A stretch of DNA of 16,069 bases from Chitinophagales bacterium (GTDB taxonomy: Bacteria > Bacteroidota > Bacteroidia > Chitinophagales > Chitinophagaceae), in NCBI GenBank assembly GCA_013297585.1, contig JAAFHG010000040.1:1-16069 (forward strand), given 5' to 3'. Below the pieces are notes generated by a model. It worked only from the letters and a program-made list of their open reading frames with translations. It was not told where the DNA came from and did not search any database. Of this stretch, positions 7,187 to 12,865 are shown piece after piece. Numbering within the stretch: the stretch's first letter is position 1; each line of letters begins with the position of its first letter. The translations under genes and the position numbers were made by a program.

Positions 7187-7534
7187 ATGGAAAATTACTT
7201 TTTTTATACCCCTATCTATAAAATATGGATGGATGTTATAAGTATTTTATCGCCAAAAAGTACATTTATAATTAATGATTTGAGGTTAGCATTTATTGAA
7301 ATAAAATGCAGCAGAGAAGGTGTTATAGATGTGTACAGTAATGATTCCCAAAAGTTGCAATTAGAGTTTTTACAAGAATATCGCTATTTCGTTTGCAGCT
7401 TATTCGACTTAAATAGTGGTAAAAAAGTACAATGGAAAAACAAAGCACCCGAACCAAAAAAAATCATTGATTTAGAAGAATTAGAAGAGCAAATTGATTT
7501 ATGGCTTACATTTCTAAAAAATGAACTTTCATAA
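7187..7534 (+). CDS. Small protein of unknown function next to the displaced repeat
   Basis: The open frame extends back to a GTG at 7121, but bases 7121-7180 belong to the direct repeat, whose first copy is non-coding spacer. The ATG at 7187 is therefore the likely start, giving 115 residues. I do not recognise the protein. It starts MENYFFYTPIYKIWMDV and contains STFIINDLRLAFIEIKCSRE and QEYRYFVCSLFDLNSGKKV, followed by an acidic helical tail (DLEELEEQIDLWLTFLKNE). It has no signal peptide and no clear membrane segment. Small size, cytoplasmic character, solitary position and a strong terminator behind it fit a self-contained cassette, possibly an immunity gene like 3656-4321, which also follows a copy of the same repeat. 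That link is inference. Confidence 0.6.
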   Translation: MENYFFYTPIYKIWMDVISILSPKSTFIINDLRLAFIEIKCSREGVIDVYSNDSQKLQLEFLQEYRYFVCSLFDLNSGKKVQWKNKAPEPKKIIDLEELEEQIDLWLTFLKNELS

Positions 7535-7544
7535 CCATATTTTT

Positions 7545-7597
7545 CCTTGTTGGCATGCTGCTAAGCAAATTCGCGTGGTGTGCCAACAAGGCTTTTT
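7545..7597 (+). terminator. Rho-independent terminator of the 7187-7534 gene
   Basis: CCTTGTTGGCA and TGCCAACAAGG form a perfect 11-bp stem, followed by CTTTTTA. The loop is 25 bases, longer than usual. The arms share TTGTTGGC and GCCAACAA with the hairpin at 3567-3591. Confidence 0.75.
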
Positions 7598-7635
7598 AGT
7601 TTAGGCTACTCTGTAAAAAAACCGTAACAAAGGCT

Positions 7636-7709
7636 AAACCCAATTTCTCTTATATTTGCCATTCATAAGTTTCGTTTTTTAATACGCTTTATTTACTTGT
7701 CATTTTTGA
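7636..7709 (+). pseudogene. Remnant of a surface-antigen gene promoter and start, ATG changed to ATA
   Basis: This stretch aligns to the region around the surface-antigen start (about 6263-6336). AACCCA-TTTCTC-TATATTT-CCATTCA is shared, then about 20 diverged bases, then (T)AAT(A/G)CGCTTTATTTACTTGTCATT. In the gene this encodes MRFIYLSL; here the start codon is ATA and similarity ends within about ten codons. The remnant keeps a perfect -7 box (TATATTTG, 7651-7658), where the gene copy has TATATTTA. It is best read as the stump of a duplicated surface-antigen gene. The rest of the spacer up to pnuC shows nothing recognisable. Confidence 0.7.
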
Positions 7710-7805
7710 CGTCTAATTTCACCTTTGTTGCCATTGAGCAAAGTACGTATGTGTTGTGTACTAACAAGCTATTAAAACCCATTTAATTAAACTAAAAATT
7801 AATAT

Positions 7806-8453
7806 CTAGGGGTTGTTTATAGCTGATAAGTGCTTCAGCTTTTCTCTCTTTGTCCACTCAATTAAGCCTGCCACAGCTAGCACTAACAGAACAACGTATT
7901 GCACACTTGTAAATACATAACCTTTTGCAAAATACAATGGTATAGAAGCCATGTTTGTTAAAATCCACCAAATCCAACTTTCTACTTTTTTCTTAGCCAT
8001 TAGCCACATGCCAGTGTAAGCTGTTGCACTTGCAAATGCATCGGCCCAAGGTATTGCACCCGGCGCAAAATTTTGTTTTAGCCAATATAAACATGTGTAA
8101 ATAATTATATAAAATACAGCAAAAATGCCTAATTGAGTGCGCCATTCTTTTGCTGTTGACTTGGTAATATGCACTACCAAATGTTGCTGTGCATCTTTTT
8201 TAGCCCATAAAATCCAACCATAAATGCTCATAATAGTGTAATAAATATTGACACTGGCTTCGCCAAAAAGATTGCCTTCAAAACTAATTTCGGTATAAAT
8301 AATGGTGCTAACCAAGCCTACAGGATATACCCAAATGTTTTCTTTTTTACTAAAAAATACACTTGCTATGCCAAATACAACTGCTACAAATTCTTTTAAA
8401 CTTGTTTGCTTAAGGCCGGCAATAAATTCTTGAATAATGGTAGATATATCCAC
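7806..8453 (-). CDS. pnuC: PnuC-family nicotinamide riboside/mononucleotide (or related vitamin) transporter
   Basis: This is an integral membrane protein with about seven hydrophobic segments. PnuC hallmarks are the N-terminal FVAVVFGIASVFFSKKENIW and VYPVGLVSTIIYTEI, the central YYTIMSIYGWILWAKKD, and the C-terminal WIWWILTNMASIPLYFAKGY followed by TSVQYVVLLVLAVAGLIEW. PnuC proteins move vitamin-like substrates (nicotinamide riboside, thiamine or riboflavin variants) by facilitated diffusion. The substrate here is not fixed by sequence alone, and no TPP-type riboswitch was seen upstream. The frame is open from a TTG at 8477, but that TTG is part of a -7 box, so a GTG at 8453 (VDISTIIQEF...) is the likelier start and gives about 215 residues. 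nadE lies in the same window but is not linked in an operon. Confidence 0.9.
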   Translation of the reverse strand: MDISTIIQEFIAGLKQTSLKEFVAVVFGIASVFFSKKENIWVYPVGLVSTIIYTEISFEGNLFGEASVNIYYTIMSIYGWILWAKKDAQQHLVVHITKSTAKEWRTQLGIFAVFYIIIYTCLYWLKQNFAPGAIPWADAFASATAYTGMWLMAKKKVESWIWWILTNMASIPLYFAKGYVFTSVQYVVLLVLAVAGLIEWTKREKLKHLSAINNP

Positions 8454-8474
8454 GTGTTTAATAAATGATTGCCT

Positions 8475-8482
8475 CAAAGATA
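8475..8482 (-). promoter_or_regulatory. -7 promoter box for pnuC
   Basis: On the minus strand this reads TATCTTTG, an exact TAnnTTTG match. It overlaps the TTG at 8477, supporting the downstream GTG at 8453 as the true start of pnuC. Confidence 0.55.
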
Positions 8483-8632
8483 GAATAGTGATTACATGAT
8501 ATGAGCGGTAGCTTTATTTTGTGTTTCGATTAAAGAAAAATTGTGCATATGATAACCTACTAGTGCCTCTTCGCCAGTAATGATTGTTTACCTTGGCTCT
8601 TTAATTTTTTAAAACTAATAAACAAATCAATT

Positions 8633-9043
8633 ATGATACGTTATGCATCAGCCGTATGGAACGGCAGCGGTAAAGAGGGTAATGGCAACCTAACTACTCA
8701 AAGCACCACACTTAACAAAACACAATATTCATTTAATTCACGCTTTGCAGAAGGTGTAGGTACTAACCCTGAAGAGTTGGTAGCAGCAGCACATGCAGGG
8801 TGCTTTACAATGAAGTTGAGTTTTGTAATAGGTGAAGCTGGTTTTACACCAGAAACACTAGAAACCAAATGTGAGTTAACGTTTGAAAATGGCGCTATTA
8901 CCAAATCTCACTTAATTATTACTGCAAAAGTACCTGGTATTGACAACGATGCTTTTCAAGCGGCGGTAAAAAATGCTGAGGCAAACTGCCCAATTTCCAA
9001 ATTGCTAAACACAGCTATTAGCAGCGAAGCAACGTTGTTGTAA
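8633..9043 (+). CDS. OsmC-family peroxiredoxin-like protein
   Basis: This 136-residue protein has the full OsmC/Ohr layout. It starts IRYASAVWNGSGKEGNG, followed by a strand pair and NPEELVAAAHAGCFTMKLSF, which contains the first redox cysteine (Cys57). The second redox cysteine is Cys119 in EANCPISK. An additional cysteine, Cys80, is not part of the motif. OsmC-type proteins are cytoplasmic dimers that reduce organic hydroperoxides using these two cysteines. The ANCPISKLLN ending and SGKEGNG start place it in the OsmC subgroup rather than Ohr. The gene is divergent from pnuC and convergent with dnaX; the tail-to-tail spacer with dnaX is filled by an inverted-repeat element. No OxyR- or OhrR-type operator was recognised. 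Confidence 0.92.
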   Translation: MIRYASAVWNGSGKEGNGNLTTQSTTLNKTQYSFNSRFAEGVGTNPEELVAAAHAGCFTMKLSFVIGEAGFTPETLETKCELTFENGAITKSHLIITAKVPGIDNDAFQAAVKNAEANCPISKLLNTAISSEATLL

Positions 9044-9048
9044 TCTGA

Positions 9049-9213
9049 TTTCACACAAAGGAACAAAGAAGGCAAAGAGCGCTAAGTTCTTGTAAACAAA
9101 TGAGGCGGTAATAGTTTTCAAGCTACTGCCGCCTCTTTAATTTTTCTTAAATAATCTAAAAAAATACAAACCAATCTTTGTGTACTTGGTATCCTTTGTT
9201 CCTTCGTGTGAAA
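9049..9213. repeat. Octamer-periodic inverted-repeat element between convergent genes (element A)
   Basis: The ends are 20-base inverted repeats with one mismatch: TTTCACACAAAGGAACAAAG at 9049-9068 and the complement of TTTCACACGAAGGAACAAAG at 9194-9213. The arms continue inward as loose 8-base units of CACAAAGG type (AACAAAGA and GGCAAAGA on the left; AACAAAGG, ATACCAAG and TACACAAAG on the right strand). The element fills the whole 175-base spacer between the OsmC-family gene and dnaX. Confidence 0.8.
9102..9135. terminator. Bidirectional terminator hairpin inside element A
   Basis: GAGGCGGTAATAG pairs with CTACTGCCGCCTC (13-bp stem, one mismatch, one G-T pair) around an 8-base loop. T-rich sequence follows on the plus side and A-rich sequence lies before it, so it can end both the OsmC-family gene and dnaX transcripts. 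Confidence 0.75.
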
Positions 9214-9218
9214 TATTC

Positions 9219-11099
9219 TTAAAAAGCTATATCTAATTTCAATCTATCTCTCAATTCTTTTACCAAAGGATATTGCTCTGCAATGCGTTCAAACTTTTGC
9301 TTACCATTTAGCTGAAAATGTAAAGGCACATCTTCTTTTTCGCCTTCTTCAATAATAAAATTGAACATAATCATACGATTGTGATAGTGTCTCTGCAAGT
9401 AATCAAGCATCATGGTTTTTTCTTGCTCAATAAATTTCTGCTGTAACGAACTATCAACAATTACATTAAATACCGTGTCAGATTCTATAACCAATTTGGC
9501 TGTATTAAAGGCATTTACTTGAGAGTGCTTGTTTTCTTCTTTTAGTTTATTGGCATAATAATCCCAATGGCCTTGCAAGGTTTCTATGCTTAAAGGAATT
9601 GGATTTTCTACCTCTTGAATACTGTAGGCATCACCATATTTTTCACGCAATACATCCAACACACTGCGTTTTGGTGAGCCATCGGTAAGATTACTAGCGC
9701 CAAAGCTAGGTAGTGGTTGATAGCTGGTGGCTGGTTGGTAATTATTTGTTACTAGTTGTTGGTTGCTAGTTGCAGGTATTTCAGTCGACGGTCGACGGTC
9801 GACGGTTGGCTGTATTTCTATGGTCTGTGGTCTATCGACTATCGACGGCTTTTCCTCTTGAATATACAACTTAGGTTCAACAGGCTTACTAACGCTAGTA
9901 GCTTGTTTTATTTGTATAGAAGTAACGGGCTTGGTTTTAATGGCTATTGGTCCATCAACTCGTTTTTTTTTTACTAAGCCATTATCGCCCATAGACATTT
10001 CTATGGCTTGTTGCAAAAAGTTGAGTTTTATAATAACTAGCTCTACATGCAAGCGCTTATTGCGAGCCATTTTAAAATTAACCTCTGCCTCATTTAAGAT
10101 GTTTAATGCGCTTACCAAATAACCAGCATTTACACTAGCAGCGGTAGCTACATATTTTTCTTGCATACCTTCAACCACATCAAGCAATTTCACAGCACGA
10201 GCATCTTTACACACCAAAATATTGCGGATAAATTCTGCAAAGCCGTTTAAAACCAAATCACCTTCAAAGCCTTTTCTGTTAATTTCATCGTATAGCAACA
10301 TACCGCCTGCCATATCTTGTTTTAGCAAGGCTTCTAGTAGCTTAAAGTAATAATCGTGGTCTAAAATATTAAGGTGCTCAAGTGTATTTTGATAATTGAC
10401 TTCACCATTAGTAAAGCTCACAATTTTATCCAAAATACTCAATGCATCACGCATACAACCTTCGCTTTTTTGTGCAATAATTTGCAGCGAAGCTTTATCG
10501 GTTTGAATGGCTTCTTTGTCTACAATTTCTTGTAGATGTTCAACGGTATCGTTGGTGGTAATGCGCTTAAAATCAAATATTTGACAGCGACTTAAAATCG
10601 TCGGTAAAATCTTGTGCTTTTCTGTAGTAGCCAATATAAAAATAGCATACGGTGGCGGCTCTTCAAGCGTTTTTAAAAATGCGTTAAAGGCACTTGTACT
10701 CAACATGTGTACCTCATCCACAATGTACACTTTGTATTTACCAGCTTGCGGCGCAAAGCGTACCTGTTCTACTAGGCTTCTTATATCATCAACCGAGTTG
10801 TTACTAGCAGCATCTAATTCGTGAATATTCATAGAAGTACCTGCATCAAACGATACGCAGCTATTACAAGTGTTACAAGCTTCGCCCTCAGGTGTTTGAT
10901 TGGTACAGTTTATGGTTTTGGCCAAAATTCTTGCACAGGTAGTTTTACCCACACCACGTGGCCCACAAAACAAAAAAGCATGCGCTAATTGATTGTTTTT
11001 AATGGCATTTTTTAGTGTAGTGGTAATATGACTTTGCCCAACAACTGTATTAAAGTTTTGGGGTCTGTATTTACGTGCTGAAACAATAAATTTATCCAT
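9219..11099 (-). CDS. dnaX: DNA polymerase III subunit gamma/tau
   Basis: This is the clamp-loader ATPase of the replisome, 626 residues. The AAA+ module has the Walker A motif GPRGVGKTT (about 46-54), a zinc site formed by Cys65, Cys75, Cys78 and Cys81, Walker B VYIVDEVH (124-131), sensor 1 ATT (157-159) and the SRC arginine-finger motif (170-172). The collar domain runs to about residue 370 (RNKRLHVELVIIKLNFLQQA). A Lys-Lys-Lys stretch at 377-379 is encoded by an A10 run, a candidate frameshift or slippage site. Residues about 380-475 are a low-complexity linker rich in Pro, Thr, Gln and Ser, part of it encoded by a heptamer array. The C-terminal domain starts near KRSVLDVLREKYGDAYS and would belong to tau only. 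The gene is divergent from apaG and monocistronic in this window. Confidence 0.97.
   Translation of the reverse strand: MDKFIVSARKYRPQNFNTVVGQSHITTTLKNAIKNNQLAHAFLFCGPRGVGKTTCARILAKTINCTNQTPEGEACNTCNSCVSFDAGTSMNIHELDAASNNSVDDIRSLVEQVRFAPQAGKYKVYIVDEVHMLSTSAFNAFLKTLEEPPPYAIFILATTEKHKILPTILSRCQIFDFKRITTNDTVEHLQEIVDKEAIQTDKASLQIIAQKSEGCMRDALSILDKIVSFTNGEVNYQNTLEHLNILDHDYYFKLLEALLKQDMAGGMLLYDEINRKGFEGDLVLNGFAEFIRNILVCKDARAVKLLDVVEGMQEKYVATAASVNAGYLVSALNILNEAEVNFKMARNKRLHVELVIIKLNFLQQAIEMSMGDNGLVKKKRVDGPIAIKTKPVTSIQIKQATSVSKPVEPKLYIQEEKPSIVDRPQTIEIQPTVDRRPSTEIPATSNQQLVTNNYQPATSYQPLPSFGASNLTDGSPKRSVLDVLREKYGDAYSIQEVENPIPLSIETLQGHWDYYANKLKEENKHSQVNAFNTAKLVIESDTVFNVIVDSSLQQKFIEQEKTMMLDYLQRHYHNRMIMFNFIIEEGEKEDVPLHFQLNGKQKFERIAEQYPLVKELRDRLKLDIAF
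9707..9846 (-). repeat. Heptamer-periodic array inside the dnaX linker
   Basis: On the coding strand about 20 consecutive 7-base units can be laid out. Examples are GTCGATA x2, GACCACA, GACCATA, CGTCGAC x3, then CTAGCAA, CCAACAA, CTAGTAA, CCAGCCA and CCAGCTA. Seven is not a multiple of three, so the peptide (residues about 418-465) varies from unit to unit but stays open. The CGTCGAC triplet is a perfect tandem repeat. Confidence 0.8.
9963..9972 (-). promoter_or_regulatory. Candidate frameshift or transcriptional slippage site (A10) in dnaX
   Basis: The coding strand reads GTA AAA AAA AAA CGA, ten A in a row, at residues 376-379, just after the collar domain. Insertion of one A, or a -1 ribosomal shift, gives Thr-Ser-stop (TGA), a product of about 381 residues. 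Loss of one A gives Asn-Glu-Leu-Met-Asp-Gln-stop (TAG). Both outcomes would make a gamma-like protein lacking the linker and tau domain, as known for dnaX of E. coli (-1 frameshift) and Thermus (A9 slippage). Confidence 0.6.
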
Positions 11100-11123
11100 A
11101 AAAAAACATCAATGCGAAAATGT

Positions 11124-11131
11124 CAAATGTA
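11124..11131 (-). promoter_or_regulatory. -7 promoter box for dnaX
   Basis: On the minus strand this reads TACATTTG, an exact TAnnTTTG match, 24 bases before the dnaX ATG. Confidence 0.55.
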
Positions 11132-11143
11132 GGCTAAAAAAAC

Positions 11144-11168
11144 GTGCAACTAGAAACTTGCAACTTGT
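11144..11168. repeat. Short heptamer-periodic stretch in the dnaX-apaG spacer
   Basis: CAACTAG, AAACTTG and CAACTTG follow one another as 7-base units. CAACTAG is also a unit of the array inside dnaX, so the two stretches appear related. Confidence 0.5.
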
Positions 11169-11180
11169 AATTTTTTCTTC

Positions 11181-11188
11181 TACCTTTA
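11181..11188 (+). promoter_or_regulatory. Probable promoter of apaG
   Basis: TACCTTTA (-7 box, one mismatch to TAnnTTTG) follows a TTG at 11158-11160 with 20 bases between, the spacing expected for a Bacteroidota -33/-7 promoter. The ATG is at 11205. Confidence 0.5.
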
Positions 11189-11204
11189 TAAAAACAGACG
11201 TAAA

Positions 11205-11591
11205 ATGGTAAGCAAAATTTCTGCAGGTATTAAAGTAAGCGTAGAAGTGTACTATCAGCCAGATTATAGTAACCCATTGAACAATGAGTTTATGTTTGCG
11301 TATAGAATTACCATTGAAAATAGCAATGCTTTTGCTGTAAAATTATTAACCCGCCATTGGCATATTTTTGATAGCAATGGCGAACAAAGAGAGGTAGAAG
11401 GCGAGGGTGTTGTAGGCCAGCAACCAGTTATTACTAGCGGTCAACAATTTCAATATAGTAGTGGCTGTAATTTACGCACCGAAATGGGTAAAATGCACGG
11501 TACGTATACCTTAGAAAACCTAAATACCAAACAGCGTTTTAAGGTAAATATTCCTGCTTTTCAAATGATTGTACCAACAAAGTACAATTAG
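11205..11591 (+). CDS. apaG: ApaG-domain protein
   Basis: This 128-residue protein consists of a single ApaG (fibronectin type III-like) domain of usual length. It starts SKISAGIKVSVEVYYQPDYS, then FMFAYRITIENSNAFAVKLL and TRHWHIFDSNG. The family motif is EGEGVVGQQPVITSGQQFQY followed by SSGCNL, and MGKMHGTY and NIPAFQM close the fold. ApaG proteins are linked genetically to divalent-metal tolerance and diadenosine tetraphosphate metabolism in enterobacteria; the biochemical role is unsettled, and nothing here narrows it. It is divergent from dnaX (105 bases between starts) and convergent with the gldB-like gene. Confidence 0.93.
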   Translation: MVSKISAGIKVSVEVYYQPDYSNPLNNEFMFAYRITIENSNAFAVKLLTRHWHIFDSNGEQREVEGEGVVGQQPVITSGQQFQYSSGCNLRTEMGKMHGTYTLENLNTKQRFKVNIPAFQMIVPTKYN

Positions 11592-11600
11592 TTTTTCATC

Positions 11601-11713
11601 ACCACATAGGCATATAGCCACATAGAAAATTGCTTATAACTTACTTTGAAATAATGTAGCTTTTAATAAATATTATTTTAATAAAAACCTTTGTGCCTTT
11701 GTGTCTATGTGGT
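11601..11713. repeat. Octamer-periodic inverted-repeat element between convergent genes (element B)
   Basis: ACCACATAG (11601-11609) and CTATGTGGT (11705-11713) are a perfect 9-base inverted pair. Inward, the arms are 8-base units: CACATAGG, CATATAGC, CACATAGA on the left; CACATAGA, CACAAAGG, CACAAAGG on the right strand. The centre is AT-rich. It fills the 131-base spacer between apaG and the gldB-like gene and shares the CACAAAGG unit with element A. Confidence 0.75.
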
Positions 11714-11722
11714 AAATTCTTC

Positions 11723-12724
11723 TTATGGCTTATACCTAGCCTCATCAAATATTTTTTTTGCAGGCGTTGCCAATAATTGCTGCAAGGTGATTTTATCATT
11801 TTTCACCATCCATTTTTTCACTATTTGCCAGCCCACAAATTGCCCAATAAAACCTGGTGCAGTAGTATTAATTTCTGGTGTGTTAGGGCCATCGTTTAGG
11901 TAAGGATTTGTTTTGTTAGGATCTGTTTCGTACAGCAAATTATTTCCAATAAAAAAAGCCCAAATATTACTCTCGTTTTTGTAGCAAGTAGCCAATTGTT
12001 CTTTTGTGTAGCCTGTTTTTAGCGTATCATCTGCATTGGGTAAAAATGCATCTAGCAAATACAAGCGCTTGCCTGCTTCTACCATTTGTTCTACCAAAGG
12101 CTTAGCACTATTTTGTTTTGGGTAAATATCATCTACCACATTTTTAAGGCAGTTAACAGGTATATAATCTGGTGTAAAACGCCTAGATAAATAAGCAGGA
12201 TACAAACCTTGAAAAGCCTCAGTTTGGTACAATGGATATTGATTGCCCATATACAATTGCAAGCCTACGGCAAGCCCATCTTGCGTAATAATATTGCCAT
12301 AACTATTTATGGGGCCAACAAACGTAATTAACTGTTTAGGTAATGGATATTTAGGAAAATAATAGTGTACAAACTGCAAGCCTTGCTGCACTTGCTGCGC
12401 TATTGGGGTAAAGTTTTTAAAGATGATTTCTGCTGAATCGTACAAAGGTTTGTAGCTAGTAGTAAAAGCTACCACATCTTTTCTAGCACTATCAACATTA
12501 TTATGTGTCCCTAAAATATTGTACAAAAAATCTTGCGTAAAGCCAGGGTAAGCAGTGTGCAATTGCTGCAACGATGCATCAATATTGCTAGTATCTACCT
12601 TAAAAAAAGCCTGTTCAAAACGAGTGATTTGCAAGTCAACTTTTATAGCGCTTACATCAGGTACTTTCTTTTTAGAGCCACAAGCTGCCAACAGCACAGC
12701 CAATGCCAAAAGCGTTTTCTTCAT
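11723..12724 (-). CDS. gldB: GldB-like gliding motility lipoprotein
   Basis: The 333-residue protein has a lipoprotein signal: a short basic start, a hydrophobic core, and the lipobox LLAAC with the acylated cysteine at residue 15 followed by GSKKK. The mature part matches the GldB pattern: DLQITRFEQAFFKVDTSNI, PGFTQDFLYNILGTHN, then a central KQLITFVGPINSYGNIITQD and GLAVGLQLYMGNQYPLY. The C-terminal region has IWAFFIGNNLLYETDPNKTN, PGFIGQFVGWQIVKKWM and the closing EARYKP. GldB is required for gliding and for type IX secretion-linked motility in Flavobacterium; homologues also occur in non-gliding Bacteroidota, so motility of this organism is not proven. No HExxH zinc motif is seen. The gene is transcribed away from the defence cassette and nadE. 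Confidence 0.85.
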   Translation of the reverse strand: MKKTLLALAVLLAACGSKKKVPDVSAIKVDLQITRFEQAFFKVDTSNIDASLQQLHTAYPGFTQDFLYNILGTHNNVDSARKDVVAFTTSYKPLYDSAEIIFKNFTPIAQQVQQGLQFVHYYFPKYPLPKQLITFVGPINSYGNIITQDGLAVGLQLYMGNQYPLYQTEAFQGLYPAYLSRRFTPDYIPVNCLKNVVDDIYPKQNSAKPLVEQMVEAGKRLYLLDAFLPNADDTLKTGYTKEQLATCYKNESNIWAFFIGNNLLYETDPNKTNPYLNDGPNTPEINTTAPGFIGQFVGWQIVKKWMVKNDKITLQQLLATPAKKIFDEARYKP

Positions 12725-12837
12725 GGTGCGAATTAAGGGTAAAAGTGTGAAAATTGCTAGTGCGGCTTTGTTAATGTTTACAGGAATAAGATTTCTCGAA
12801 AAAAATTTAAAATTGCACCTATTTGTGATTATATCAC

Positions 12838-12845
12838 TAGATTTG
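12838..12845 (+). promoter_or_regulatory. Probable -7 box of the ATPase-RloB cassette
   Basis: TAGATTTG is an exact TAnnTTTG match 20 bases before the ATPase ATG. A TTG at 12813-12815 lies 22 bases upstream and could be the -33 element. Confidence 0.5.
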
Positions 12846-12865
12846 GTTTAATTTAATAGAATATT

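Noticed and set aside
8478..8632. TPP or other vitamin riboswitch in the pnuC/OsmC spacer
   Set aside because: No recognisable thi-box or other conserved riboswitch core on either strand; only a -7 box is supported.
9707..9846. CRISPR-like array
   Set aside because: Units are 7 bases without spacers and lie in-frame within dnaX; no cas genes are near.
12725..12865. Attachment site or target duplication at the borders of the ATPase-RloB cassette
   Set aside because: Only short AT-rich similarities to 14900-14970 were seen, explained by the promoter-like sequences of gldB and nadE.
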